Notes under the pieces: model-generated
The model's database searches: none
The model's input: the letters and a program-made list of their open reading frames with translations, nothing else
Told to the model about the DNA's origin: nothing
From: Deltaproteobacteria bacterium YD0425bin51
GTDB taxonomy: Bacteria > Desulfobacterota > Desulfobacteria > Desulfobacterales > YD0425bin51
NCBI GenBank assembly: GCA_002753225.1
Contig: PDZS01000029.1
Span: forward strand, 1 to 59,054
Direction of reading: 5' to 3'
Length of the DNA: 59,054 nucleotides
Translations under genes and position numbers: made by a program
Shown here: in pieces, positions 18,424 to 27,430 of the stretch
Layout: every line of letters begins with the position of its first letter
Numbering within the stretch: position 1 is the first letter of the stretch

Positions 18424-18610
18424 TGAGAAAATCTGAGGCTTCTTTACTAATTTCCAAAGCTGTTTTATCTGTCATTAAACCTCTTTGCCAAATTGTATAA
18501 TCAAACGGTTCTTGTTGAATTAAAGCAATAAACTTTTCTGCTTCAACTATTCCAAGACTATGAATTAAAGCTTTTACACCCTGAATTTTAATCTCTGTGT
18601 TGGTTCTCAT
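18395..18610 (-). CDS. Small partner (possible antitoxin) of the PIN protein
   Basis: A 71-residue protein with the pattern KIQGVKALIHSLGIVEAEKF...FDYTIWQRGL, which I recognise as a small protein usually coded next to PIN proteins of the type described in the next entry. I do not know a proven function; an antitoxin is the natural inference. A GAGGAA site precedes its ATG, and its start overlaps the PIN gene by 23 bases. Its last residues (MKIME) are the same as the end of AsnB because both lie in the 30-base direct repeat, so the native end of this protein may have been replaced. Confidence 0.7.
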   Translation of the reverse strand: MRTNTEIKIQGVKALIHSLGIVEAEKFIALIQQEPFDYTIWQRGLMTDKTALEISKEASDFLILKQMKIME

Positions 18611-19049
18611 ATTGTTCCTCTTTTATTTTTAAAAAATCTATTGGATTTATGATAGTTATCTCTTTTATATTTGAACCCTTTCTAATTAAGTGGTAGTCAG
18701 TAGTTATAAAATAAAGACAATCCCCTTTAATTGCACATGCAATGTGGACTGCATCTTTACCAAATATCCTCGCTTTTTCAATTGTTGTTATTTTATCTCT
18801 AATAAATTCATCTTCACTAAGTATATTTATAGTTGCTGAATTTTTCCAATCTAATATTGTTATTTTTCTTTCTTCATAAGGATTCATTTCATTTTCATAT
18901 TCCAGAATATATGACCATGTAAGTTTTAGAAAACCTTGTTTTATAAGATTTTGAATATGCAGCTTTGCTATAGTTTCTAACATTACAATTATATTCTTTT
19001 GATTATCATATGGAAGGTTAAAAGTGCAATTATCTAAATAAATTATCAT
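18588..19049 (-). CDS. PIN domain protein (VapC-like toxin candidate)
   Basis: A PIN-fold nuclease candidate of about 153 residues. It starts MIIYLDNCTFNLPYD, where the first catalytic Asp is expected, has an acidic ILEYENEMNPYE block, and ends with the KDAVHIACAIKGDCLYFITTD block that carries the remaining acidic residues. The open frame reaches 19118, but the extra 23 residues read through the 3' end of asnB and have no PIN similarity, so ATG 19049 is used. The order, toxin first then partner, is less common than antitoxin first. Together the two genes look like a type II toxin-antitoxin cassette. Activity is untested. Confidence 0.8.
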   Translation of the reverse strand: MIIYLDNCTFNLPYDNQKNIIVMLETIAKLHIQNLIKQGFLKLTWSYILEYENEMNPYEERKITILDWKNSATINILSEDEFIRDKITTIEKARIFGKDAVHIACAIKGDCLYFITTDYHLIRKGSNIKEITIINPIDFLKIKEEQYENQHRD

Positions 19050-19074
19050 TATATCAGTCTTTTCTGTTATCCTT

Positions 19075-19104
19075 ATTATTCCATTATTTTCATCTTTTTT
19101 AAAA
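19075..19104 (+). repeat. Direct repeat, right copy, at the asnB 3' end
   Basis: Second copy of the 30-base repeat. On the minus strand it encodes the final residues KKMKIME and stop of asnB. The start-to-start distance to the left copy is 681 bases. Confidence 0.9.
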
Positions 19105-20920
19105 GCCACATATTCCACAAAAAAGCTCGATGATCTGATTGATTGTTTTCATGTTCTTTTATTTTTTTCTTAACAAAAATATTGGTATTTTTTATTATAC
19201 CCAAATTCAACTTTTTTTCCATGAACCATTTTCCTATGGGAATACCAAAACCTTTTTTTGAACGATAAATTATATCATTAGGTAAAATTGGTTCTAATCC
19301 TTTTTTAAGGATATACTTTGTTTGACCATTATGATATTTATAAGAAAAAGGTATTTTACGAATAAAATCAACTAACTCAATATCTAAAAATGGGGCGCGA
19401 ACTTCTAATGAATTCATCATGCTTGCTCTATCAGTTTTTACTAAAATATCATCCTGTAAATAGAGCTTGGTATAAAAAGTTAAAGTTTTATCTATTAATT
19501 CTTTACTGTAGCAGTTATCCCAATATTCTATTGCCTCAGAATAAACCTCCTCAATATTTATCTTTTCCAAAAATAATTCAGATAATTCTTTAGGTTCCAA
19601 AGGTCCAAGCCAGATTGGGTTCCAAAATTTTTTAGCATAAGAAATACCTCTTAATGTACGTTTTATTTTAAAATCAATACTCATATTAGCATGTGATACA
19701 GGCAAAATACTAAATAATAGTCTTATTGCTTTATGAATATTTTTTGGTATAATCTTTTCATAAATTTGGGCTATTTTTAGGGCTCGAAACGGATCATATC
19801 CTGCAAAGAGTTCATCTCCTCCATCTCCGCTTAATGCTACAGTTACATATTTACGAGTTTCTTTACATAATAAATATGTTGGAATTATAGAACTATCTCC
19901 TATTGGTTCATCGAGTTTAGAAATAATTTGAGGCAAAAGTTCTTTTCCCTTTTCTATTGAACATATTTTTAAATAATGCTCTGTATTTAGAGACCTTGCC
20001 ATCTTTTTAGCATAATATGATTCATCAAAACTATCCTCATAAAAACCAATTGAAAAAACTTTGAGTTTTTGATTATCAATATTTTTGTTTGCAAAAAATG
20101 CTACTGCTGAAGAATCAATTCCACCACTTAAAAAAACGCCAAGAGGAACATCTGACATAAGTCTTCTTTTTACAGATTTATCCAATAAATATCTTAATTC
20201 TTCCCCCCACTTTTCTTCTGGATTTTTAGGAATATTATCAGATGGTTGTAAAATAAAATCCCAATACTTTCTTATTTTAAAATCAAAACTTGTTAAATTA
20301 AATATAAGATTATGTCCTGCAGGGAGTTTATAGATTCTTTTATATAAAGAATTAGGGGATGGTATATAGCCATAAGCAAAATATTTTTTAAGACTTAATT
20401 GGGAAAGATTAGAATTAATATTTGAATGTTTTATTAAAGCACTTAGCTCAGAAGCAAAAGCAAACGTTCCATTCTGAAGTGTATAAAAAAGAGGCTTTTC
20501 TCCAAAGCGATCTCTGCTTAAGAATAATATTTTTTCTTTTTTGTCATAAATTGCAAATGCCCACATCCCATTCAATTTGTGAGGTAAATCCTCACCCCAT
20601 TCTGTATAGCCATGAAGTAAAACTTCTGTATCAGAATGATCTGTGCAAAAGTTATGTTTTCTTTTAAGTTCCGCTCTTAACTCCATATGATTGTAGATTT
20701 CGCCATTAAAAGATATTGCTATCCTTCCATCTAAAGTTTTCATAGGCTGAGTGCCGCCTGAGATATCAATTATGGATAGCCTTCTATGTCCCATATAAAC
20801 TTTAGAATTTGAGTCATACAAATATCCCTCTCCATCTGGACCTCTATGGAACATCGTTTCATTCATATTTTTTAAGTCTGAAATATTTCCATAGCCAGCA
20901 AAGCCGCAAATACCACACAT
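19076..20920 (-). CDS. asnB: Asparagine synthase (glutamine-hydrolysing)
   Basis: Class II amidotransferase. The N-terminal glutaminase starts MCGICGFAG with catalytic Cys2, and contains HRGPDGEG and HRRLSIID. The synthetase domain has the ATP loop LSGGIDSSAVA and the later SGDGGDELFAGYDP. At 614 residues it belongs to the bacterial branch that is often found in polysaccharide clusters and may amidate a sugar or a glycan-linked amino acid instead of free aspartate. The last five codons lie in the 30-base repeat, so its natural 3' end may have been changed. It is 4 bases from the GT2 gene upstream. Confidence 0.93.
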   Translation of the reverse strand: MCGICGFAGYGNISDLKNMNETMFHRGPDGEGYLYDSNSKVYMGHRRLSIIDISGGTQPMKTLDGRIAISFNGEIYNHMELRAELKRKHNFCTDHSDTEVLLHGYTEWGEDLPHKLNGMWAFAIYDKKEKILFLSRDRFGEKPLFYTLQNGTFAFASELSALIKHSNINSNLSQLSLKKYFAYGYIPSPNSLYKRIYKLPAGHNLIFNLTSFDFKIRKYWDFILQPSDNIPKNPEEKWGEELRYLLDKSVKRRLMSDVPLGVFLSGGIDSSAVAFFANKNIDNQKLKVFSIGFYEDSFDESYYAKKMARSLNTEHYLKICSIEKGKELLPQIISKLDEPIGDSSIIPTYLLCKETRKYVTVALSGDGGDELFAGYDPFRALKIAQIYEKIIPKNIHKAIRLLFSILPVSHANMSIDFKIKRTLRGISYAKKFWNPIWLGPLEPKELSELFLEKINIEEVYSEAIEYWDNCYSKELIDKTLTFYTKLYLQDDILVKTDRASMMNSLEVRAPFLDIELVDFIRKIPFSYKYHNGQTKYILKKGLEPILPNDIIYRSKKGFGIPIGKWFMEKKLNLGIIKNTNIFVKKKIKEHENNQSDHRAFLWNMWLLKKMKIME

Positions 20921-20923
20921 AAA

Positions 20924-21880
20924 TCAACTTTTCTTATTTTTAGAGGGAGTTTTTATTAAATAGGTAGGTTTGTTTTGAGATTCAAAATAAGTACGCATTA
21001 AAACTTCAGCTATGAATCCATTTAAAATAGATAAAAGACCAATCAAAAAAAATACTACAGCTAAAAGAGGTAATGGGGTTTGAATAAAAGATGTAGCCAT
21101 AAAAAATTTATAATAAACCATTAAGAAAAAACAAAGAAAAGAAAATAATATACTCAAAAGTCCAAAGGTTCCAAATAGATGCATAGGTTTATGGGAATAA
21201 TTAGCCAAAAATTTAACAACCAATAAATCTAAAATAACTTTAATAGTCCTTTCAAGTCCATATTTGGACTCACCATGAATACGAGGATGGTGGGTTACAG
21301 GAACTTCTGTGACTTTTGCTCCCTGCCAGCTTGCATAAATGGGTATAAACCTGTGCATTTCCCCGTAAAGCCGAACTCCATTCAATATCTCTCTTTTATA
21401 AGCTTTAAGGGAACATCCATAGTCATGTAAATATACACCAGAAATTCTAGAAATAAGCCAATTTGCAATTTTGCTAGGCAAATTGCGTTTTATGGGATTA
21501 TCCTTTCTGTCTTTACGCCAGCCTGAGCATACATCAAAACCTTCTTCTATTTTCAGTATAAGCTTAGGAATATCACTGGGATCATTTTGAAGATCTCCAT
21601 CCATTGGAATAATTATATTACCTTCTGATATATCAATACCTGCCATCATAGCAGCAGTCTGTCCAAAATTTTTTCTGAAATTAATAACCTTGACATTTTC
21701 ATCTTTATCTGAAATTTCATCTAATTTTTCCATTGAAGAATCACTTGAACCATCATTAATAAATATAATCTCAAATTTATGTTCTAAATTTTTTAGAACT
21801 AAAACTAAATTTTTATATAATGGCTCGATATTTTCTTCTTCATTATATATTGGAATTATTATCGATATGGCGTCTTTCAT
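20924..21880 (-). CDS. GT2 polyprenyl-phosphate glycosyltransferase (DPM/ArnC-like)
   Basis: Transfers a sugar from a nucleotide to polyprenyl phosphate at the inner face of the membrane. The N-terminal GT-A domain has ISIIIPIYNEEENI, FINDGSSDSS and the metal site PMDGDLQNDP (the DxD). Two C-terminal hydrophobic segments (about 230-290) anchor it, as in ArnC, GtrB and DPM1-like synthases. The length (318) is normal. Such enzymes make the polyprenyl-phosphate sugars that GT-C enzymes use, which links this gene to the GT-C/TMTC-like enzymes of the pilus locus. It overlaps the YfhO-like gene by 38 bases. Confidence 0.88.
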   Translation of the reverse strand: MKDAISIIIPIYNEEENIEPLYKNLVLVLKNLEHKFEIIFINDGSSDSSMEKLDEISDKDENVKVINFRKNFGQTAAMMAGIDISEGNIIIPMDGDLQNDPSDIPKLILKIEEGFDVCSGWRKDRKDNPIKRNLPSKIANWLISRISGVYLHDYGCSLKAYKREILNGVRLYGEMHRFIPIYASWQGAKVTEVPVTHHPRIHGESKYGLERTIKVILDLLVVKFLANYSHKPMHLFGTFGLLSILFSFLCFFLMVYYKFFMATSFIQTPLPLLAVVFFLIGLLSILNGFIAEVLMRTYFESQNKPTYLIKTPSKNKKS

Positions 21881-24293
21881 AGGTCAATAGCTCTTTAATA
21901 ATAAATAGACAAAGTATAATCCATCCTACAATTGTAATCATAAGTCCCCAAATTACTAATTGGGGTTTAAATGTTAAAATTATTTTATGTTTTCCTTCTG
22001 TTACAGGAATTGCCCGCATTATATAATTGGCTCTCAAAGTTTCAGCTTTAATTCCATCAACTTTTGTCTCCCAATTGCTGTCATAAGAATCACTTATCAC
22101 AATAAAACCATTGCATTTACTGTAAACCTCCAACTCGATTTTATCTGATAAGTATGAAACAATTTCAATATTTGATGAGGCTTCACAGGAGATATCATTA
22201 GTAATTATTTGAGGAGCTTTTTCTAAGATAACTTTATTTGAAAAATCTTCTCTCGAAAATCTTTTAATAGTATTGTAAGCGTCATCTGAGTTACTAGCAA
22301 GATAATAATTTTTCACAAAAAAAATCCTATTTAAACAAAAGAGATTTTCATAAATTTTTATTTCACCATCATAGACGAGTTTCAATTTTTTTGATTCAAG
22401 CTTAGAATATGGAGGGATTAAAATATATTTTGTATTAATTAAATCTAATAATGGAGAATCGATGGCACTAACTTTATCTAAAAAAACCCCTCTATCTAAC
22501 CACCATAAATTAGGAACTTTATCTCCGTACTGCATTATATTTGAAAATTCGCCATATCGCTTAGGATAAAATGAGCTATATCCTCCTATATCTTCTATAT
22601 CAAAGGGAATAAAACCATTATTTAGAAAATTTCCAAAAAACAAAATACGAAATTTTGTTGTATCTTTTTTAAGAAAAGATATAGCAGATGTTTTGGGATA
22701 TTCCAAATCTCTTGGTGATACAGTGTTATAATCTTTGCCAAATGAAATAAGGTCATATGATAGTAATATTATTAGTAATGAAAGTAAAATATTCTTATAT
22801 TTTACAGAAGGAGCATAAATGATTGATATACATGTGAGGAATGCAGCTATAATTACTAACAAGGGTTTTAAAATAATATCAAATGAAATATCTGAATTAT
22901 AAAGCATATTTTCAGCATTAGGCACAACTGTATTCCAATTACCAATAAGAAAACTTTTACCTTCTTTTGTCATTGCAAATATTGCAATTGCAAAACTAAC
23001 AAGAATTAAAAGAAGCCATATAAATAATACTATCTTTTTTCGTCTGTCTAATCCTTCTGTCTGAAGAAAATCTGCACAAAGTCCGCTTAAAATAGAAATT
23101 GAAAAACCCCAAAAATATAAAATCCTTGTCGGTGTTGATAAACTGAGTGCCGGAATTTTTGATAAAGGATAATAAAAAATAGTTCCCATTGCCATTAATA
23201 ATGATAAAAAAGCGCTTATAACAAAAAAATTAATCTGTTTTCTTTTACCTATGAAAGGAATGCATCCCAATGCTAAAAATAAAGGTACAATACCTGCGTA
23301 AATACATAATTCATTATAATTATTATAAAATTGTGTTTTTTTTGTATATGGAGTGAAGCATACCTGTAATGTAGGATTTCCAAAGATATCTGGAAACAAT
23401 GTAGTCATCAAATATTTTGGCAAAACCTGACCTGTCATTTTAAAAAGTTTACTGTATGGTATGGATTGCCTTTGTCCTTGTTTATAGCTTATGAAGTGAG
23501 TAATAAAAAAATTTGAAGATATTATGAAGCTTATTAGAATTACTAAAATTGCTTTAGAAAATATCCGTAATATGTAAAATTTAGTCCAATGATATTCTTT
23601 TATGGCTAAGTATATGCGATATAAAAAATAGAAGCTTATAAATATCATTTGATAAATAAATAATTGCGCATAACTTATGCAAATGGAAAGGGCTATAAGG
23701 CCACTTAAACAAAGAAAGGAAAGTCTTGTTCTTTTTTCTATCCATACTTCTATAAAATAAAGGATACTGGATGTTGTAAAAGCGAATATGGGGATATGTT
23801 CAAATTCAAACCAAACCATAACATAACCATTGAACATCCATGATATTGCACCAATAAGGCAGGGTATAGGCTTTAAACCTATTTTTTGTAAATATAGGTA
23901 AGTCATTATTCCTGCAGCAAATATATGAAAAAATAATAATAAATCATGGGCTATGGATAAAGGGAAAAAAATATAGAAAAGATAGAAAAAAGGGAAACTA
24001 TAATTATTAAAAGGAACTCCACAAAAATTTAACGAATTCCATAATGGTAAATAATTCCCGTTTTCCATTGATTTTTGAAAATAATAATGGTTTGTATAAA
24101 AAATATTTATAGGATCAGTTAATAAATAATTATGTGGTTGAAAATTATTTGCAAAAGATGACCATGGAAGCCGAGTAAGAAGAAAATCAAATGCGTAAAA
24201 AGTTTTTTTTTGAAAGATCGCAGGATAGAAAAAAATGACTGCTAAACTTAAAATAATAATTGAGGAAGATATGAAATTTTTATTTTTTAGCAT
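21843..24293 (-). CDS. YfhO family membrane protein (copy 2)
   Basis: A large membrane protein of the YfhO/GT-C-like group. About thirteen hydrophobic segments precede a soluble C-terminal domain (from about residue 560) with strands and the conserved ILTFKPQ-type end. Near the N-terminus it has KTFYAFDFLLTRLPW and PLWNSLNFCG, and LIGAISWMFNGYVMVWFEFE in a helix, all shared with the upstream paralogue. Bacillus YfhO transfers sugar to teichoic acids, so a glycan-modifying enzyme is likely. I chose ATG 24293; the longer frame to 24335 would run 56 bases into the upstream gene. It overlaps the GT2 gene downstream. Confidence 0.8.
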   Translation of the reverse strand: MLKNKNFISSSIIILSLAVIFFYPAIFQKKTFYAFDFLLTRLPWSSFANNFQPHNYLLTDPINIFYTNHYYFQKSMENGNYLPLWNSLNFCGVPFNNYSFPFFYLFYIFFPLSIAHDLLLFFHIFAAGIMTYLYLQKIGLKPIPCLIGAISWMFNGYVMVWFEFEHIPIFAFTTSSILYFIEVWIEKRTRLSFLCLSGLIALSICISYAQLFIYQMIFISFYFLYRIYLAIKEYHWTKFYILRIFSKAILVILISFIISSNFFITHFISYKQGQRQSIPYSKLFKMTGQVLPKYLMTTLFPDIFGNPTLQVCFTPYTKKTQFYNNYNELCIYAGIVPLFLALGCIPFIGKRKQINFFVISAFLSLLMAMGTIFYYPLSKIPALSLSTPTRILYFWGFSISILSGLCADFLQTEGLDRRKKIVLFIWLLLILVSFAIAIFAMTKEGKSFLIGNWNTVVPNAENMLYNSDISFDIILKPLLVIIAAFLTCISIIYAPSVKYKNILLSLLIILLSYDLISFGKDYNTVSPRDLEYPKTSAISFLKKDTTKFRILFFGNFLNNGFIPFDIEDIGGYSSFYPKRYGEFSNIMQYGDKVPNLWWLDRGVFLDKVSAIDSPLLDLINTKYILIPPYSKLESKKLKLVYDGEIKIYENLFCLNRIFFVKNYYLASNSDDAYNTIKRFSREDFSNKVILEKAPQIITNDISCEASSNIEIVSYLSDKIELEVYSKCNGFIVISDSYDSNWETKVDGIKAETLRANYIMRAIPVTEGKHKIILTFKPQLVIWGLMITIVGWIILCLFIIKELLTYERRHIDNNSNI

Positions 24294-26682
24294 AGTTGAA
24301 TTTAATAATAGATATAAATAGTACAACCCATCCAATAATTGTGATAAAATTGCTAAAAATCAATAAGTTGGGTATATAAGTTAAAATAACTTTATGTTTC
24401 CCTTCTGTTACAGGAATAGCCCTTAATATATAATTAGCCCTTAATATATCAATTTTATTGCCATCAATTGTTCCATTCCAGTTACTATCATAAAAATCAC
24501 TTATTACTATAAATCCATTGCAACCTGCAACTATTTCTAATTCAATTCTATCAGAATTATATGAAATAATATTTATTTTTTCTTTATTATTACAAGAATT
24601 ATTGCCAATAAAACTTTTTGGCGGCAATTCTTCAAGTATTACTTTGTCTAAAAAATCTTCTCTAGAAAATTTACTCAGAAATTCATAAGCCTTTTGAGAA
24701 TTATTTGCTATTATATAATTTTTAACAAAAAATATTCTGGGAAAAACTTGCGTATTCTCAAATATTTTTATTTCACCGTCATAAACAGCTTTCAATTTTT
24801 CTGAGCGTGATTCAGAAAAAGGTGGAGCTAAAATATATTTTGTATTAATTAAGTCTAAAAGTGGGGAATTAAATTTATTTAAAAAAAGCCATCTGTTTAA
24901 TTTAAATGTACCTTGCACATTATTATTACCATGCTGGCTTAGGTGAATAAACTCTCCATAGCGCTTGGGATAAAAAGAGCTATATCCAGAAACATCTTCT
25001 ATTCCAAAAGGAAGAAATCCGTTATGTAAAAACAATCCAGTCCAAGCAATTCTAAATTTTGACTGATCATTCTGAAGAAAAGATATAGCTGGAGTTTTAG
25101 GATATTCTAAATTTCTAGGCGATGCTGTGTTATAAATTAGAGCAAACGAAATAAGATCATATGAAAGGAGTATTATTCCTAATAAAAGCATAATATTTTT
25201 ATATTTTTCTATTGGACTGTAAAGTATACAAGTAAGAATTAAAAATGAAGTTAATATTATCAAAAGCGGTTTTAAAATAATATCTGATGAAAAGTTGAAG
25301 TGATTTAAGAATGCTTCAGAAAGAGGAGTCTTCATCCATTTGTTCCATTGTGCTTCTCCACCAACCATAAAATTTCTTCCTTCATCTGTTTGTACAAACA
25401 AAGCAAATGAAATAGAAATAATTACTAATATAATCCATATTGTTAATATTATTTTTTTTTCTTTAACAATTTGAGTTTGAATTATATTTGCACCAAAAGC
25501 TGATAAAATAGATATTGAAAACCCAAACAAATATAAAACTCTAGTAGGAGTAGATAAACCAAGCCCCGGGATAATTTTTGCAAATGGATAATATATAAAG
25601 CTACCCATTGATATGAGAAGGCAAATAATTGCACTAATAATAAAAAAAATAATATGCTTTTCTTTCCACAAAAAAGGTATACATGCTAAACTCAATAATA
25701 AAGAAAAAATCCCTGTATAAAGACATAATTCATTATAAGTGTTATATCTTTGTGATTTTTCAATATAAGGAGTAAAAGCTATCTCTTTTGCAGGATTACC
25801 AAAAGTATCTGGAAATAAAAGTGTTATTAAATATTTAGGCATTACTTGGCCTGTTTTACCAAATAATTCACTGTAGGGCATATTTTGCCTTTGCCCATCT
25901 TTATAATTGAGAAAATTACTAATAAAAAAATTTAATGATATTATAGAACTTATAACAAAAGCTAATATTAATTTAAAAACCATATAGACTATATTTTTTT
26001 CTGATATGAAACGATAGAAAGAGTAAAAAATAACAAAAAGCATTTGATATAAAAACAACTGAGCGTGTGCTCCAGAAATAGAAAGAGCTATCATACAAAT
26101 TAAACATAAAAAAGAAATAGTTGTTCTCTTTTCTATCCATACCTCTATAAAATAAAGCATACCAACAAGAGGAAAAGCTATCATGGGTATATGTTCAAAT
26201 TCAAACCATACCATTACATAACCATTAAACATCCATGATATTGCTCCAATAAGGCAAGATATAGGTCTTAGACCAATTTTTTCAAGATAAAGGTAGGTCA
26301 TTATACCTGCTGCAGTTATATGGAAAAGCAATAATAAATCATGAGCTATGGTCAATGGAAAAAAGGAAAAAAAAATGAAAAAAAAGGGGGAACTGTAATA
26401 CAAAAATGATGTACCACAAAAATTAGATGGATTCCATAACAATGGGAAATTAGGGCTTTCTAAAGATCTTTGATAATAATTATGTACTGGATAAAAAACA
26501 TTTATAGGATCAGTTATTAAAGTATTTTGTGAGCGAAAATTTTTTACAAGTGATGACCATGGTAAGTAATCAAAAAGGGAGTCAAATGCATAGAATGTTT
26601 TGTTTTGAAATATTACAGGGAAAAAAAATATAACTGCTAAAATAAAGATAATTATAATAGCAGATTTTTTTTTTATATACAT
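24280..26682 (-). CDS. YfhO family membrane protein (copy 1)
   Basis: Paralogue of the next gene, with the same order of about thirteen membrane helices and a soluble C-terminal domain. Matching landmarks are KTFYAFDSLFDYLPW near residue 30, PLLWNPSNFCG, the same LIGAISWMFNGYVMVWFEFE helix, and FYDSNWNGTIDG near the end. The two genes are probably a tandem duplication that has diverged. Sugar and acceptor are unknown. It starts 4 bases after the GT2 gene stop, so it is likely co-translated. Confidence 0.8.
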   Translation of the reverse strand: MYIKKKSAIIIIFILAVIFFFPVIFQNKTFYAFDSLFDYLPWSSLVKNFRSQNTLITDPINVFYPVHNYYQRSLESPNFPLLWNPSNFCGTSFLYYSSPFFFIFFSFFPLTIAHDLLLLFHITAAGIMTYLYLEKIGLRPISCLIGAISWMFNGYVMVWFEFEHIPMIAFPLVGMLYFIEVWIEKRTTISFLCLICMIALSISGAHAQLFLYQMLFVIFYSFYRFISEKNIVYMVFKLILAFVISSIISLNFFISNFLNYKDGQRQNMPYSELFGKTGQVMPKYLITLLFPDTFGNPAKEIAFTPYIEKSQRYNTYNELCLYTGIFSLLLSLACIPFLWKEKHIIFFIISAIICLLISMGSFIYYPFAKIIPGLGLSTPTRVLYLFGFSISILSAFGANIIQTQIVKEKKIILTIWIILVIISISFALFVQTDEGRNFMVGGEAQWNKWMKTPLSEAFLNHFNFSSDIILKPLLIILTSFLILTCILYSPIEKYKNIMLLLGIILLSYDLISFALIYNTASPRNLEYPKTPAISFLQNDQSKFRIAWTGLFLHNGFLPFGIEDVSGYSSFYPKRYGEFIHLSQHGNNNVQGTFKLNRWLFLNKFNSPLLDLINTKYILAPPFSESRSEKLKAVYDGEIKIFENTQVFPRIFFVKNYIIANNSQKAYEFLSKFSREDFLDKVILEELPPKSFIGNNSCNNKEKINIISYNSDRIELEIVAGCNGFIVISDFYDSNWNGTIDGNKIDILRANYILRAIPVTEGKHKVILTYIPNLLIFSNFITIIGWVVLFISIIKFNYAKK

Positions 26683-26686
26683 AGAG

Positions 26687-27430
26687 TTAATAAAATAACT
26701 TCGATTTGATAATTTTCATTTTTGACAGTCTGAATTTTAAAGCTGTAAATAGGCATCCAAAACCATATTTTAAGCTTCGCACAAAATTTATGGAAGAAGC
26801 TTCAGGAAAATATTTTGTAGGACAACTTACTTCGGCTATTGTATAGCCTAACCATACAATTTGGGCTAGTATTTGATTATCAAATACAAAGTCATTTGAA
26901 TTTTTTTCGATATCTAACTTTTGAAGAAGTTCTCTTGAAAAAGCTCTGTAACCACTGTGATATTCAGAAATTTTTGCGCCTAAAAGTATATTTTCAAAAA
27001 ATGTTAGGAATCTATTTGAAATATATTTCCATACAGGCATACCCCCTTTTAAAGCATATCCTCCAAGTATCCTTGACCCAAGTACACAATGATAAAGTCC
27101 GTTTCCAATCATTGAAGCCATTGCAGGTATTAACTTCGGTGTATATTGATAATCAGGATGAACCATAATTATTATATCTCCGCCGTTTTTTAGTGCAAGT
27201 TTATAGCATGATTTTTGATTACCTCCATAACCTAAATTCTCTTGATGGGGATAAACAATAGTATTAGGAAGATTTTTAGCAATTTCTACAGTATGATCGC
27301 TGCTTTTATCATCAACTACAATCACTTGATCAACAACTTCTTGAGCCATAACTTCATCATATGTTTTTTTTAGGGTCTTCTCAGCGTTATAAGCAGGCAT
27401 AACCACTATGACTTTTTGTTTTTTATACAT
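26687..27430 (-). CDS. GT2 glycosyltransferase, DPM/DPG-synthase-like, soluble
   Basis: A GT-A family 2 enzyme of the polyprenyl-phosphate sugar synthase type without C-terminal membrane helices (247 residues). Conserved parts are VIVVMPAYNAEKT at the start, IVVDDKSSDHT, NLGYGGNQKSCY, and IMVHPDYQYTP, where HPD takes the place of the DxD. The GYRAFSRELL segment follows. The open frame reaches 27481, but residues before MYKKQK would lie in the end of the ABC gene and have no family similarity, so ATG 27430 is used, with an 8-base overlap. It probably makes a lipid-linked sugar. Confidence 0.85.
   Translation of the reverse strand: MYKKQKVIVVMPAYNAEKTLKKTYDEVMAQEVVDQVIVVDDKSSDHTVEIAKNLPNTIVYPHQENLGYGGNQKSCYKLALKNGGDIIIMVHPDYQYTPKLIPAMASMIGNGLYHCVLGSRILGGYALKGGMPVWKYISNRFLTFFENILLGAKISEYHSGYRAFSRELLQKLDIEKNSNDFVFDNQILAQIVWLGYTIAEVSCPTKYFPEASSINFVRSLKYGFGCLFTALKFRLSKMKIIKSKLFY

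Noticed and set aside
19050..19118. Longer start of the PIN protein
   Set aside because: The extra residues read the end of asnB and have no PIN similarity.
24294..24335. Longer start of the second YfhO-like gene
   Set aside because: It would only extend into the upstream paralogue's coding end.
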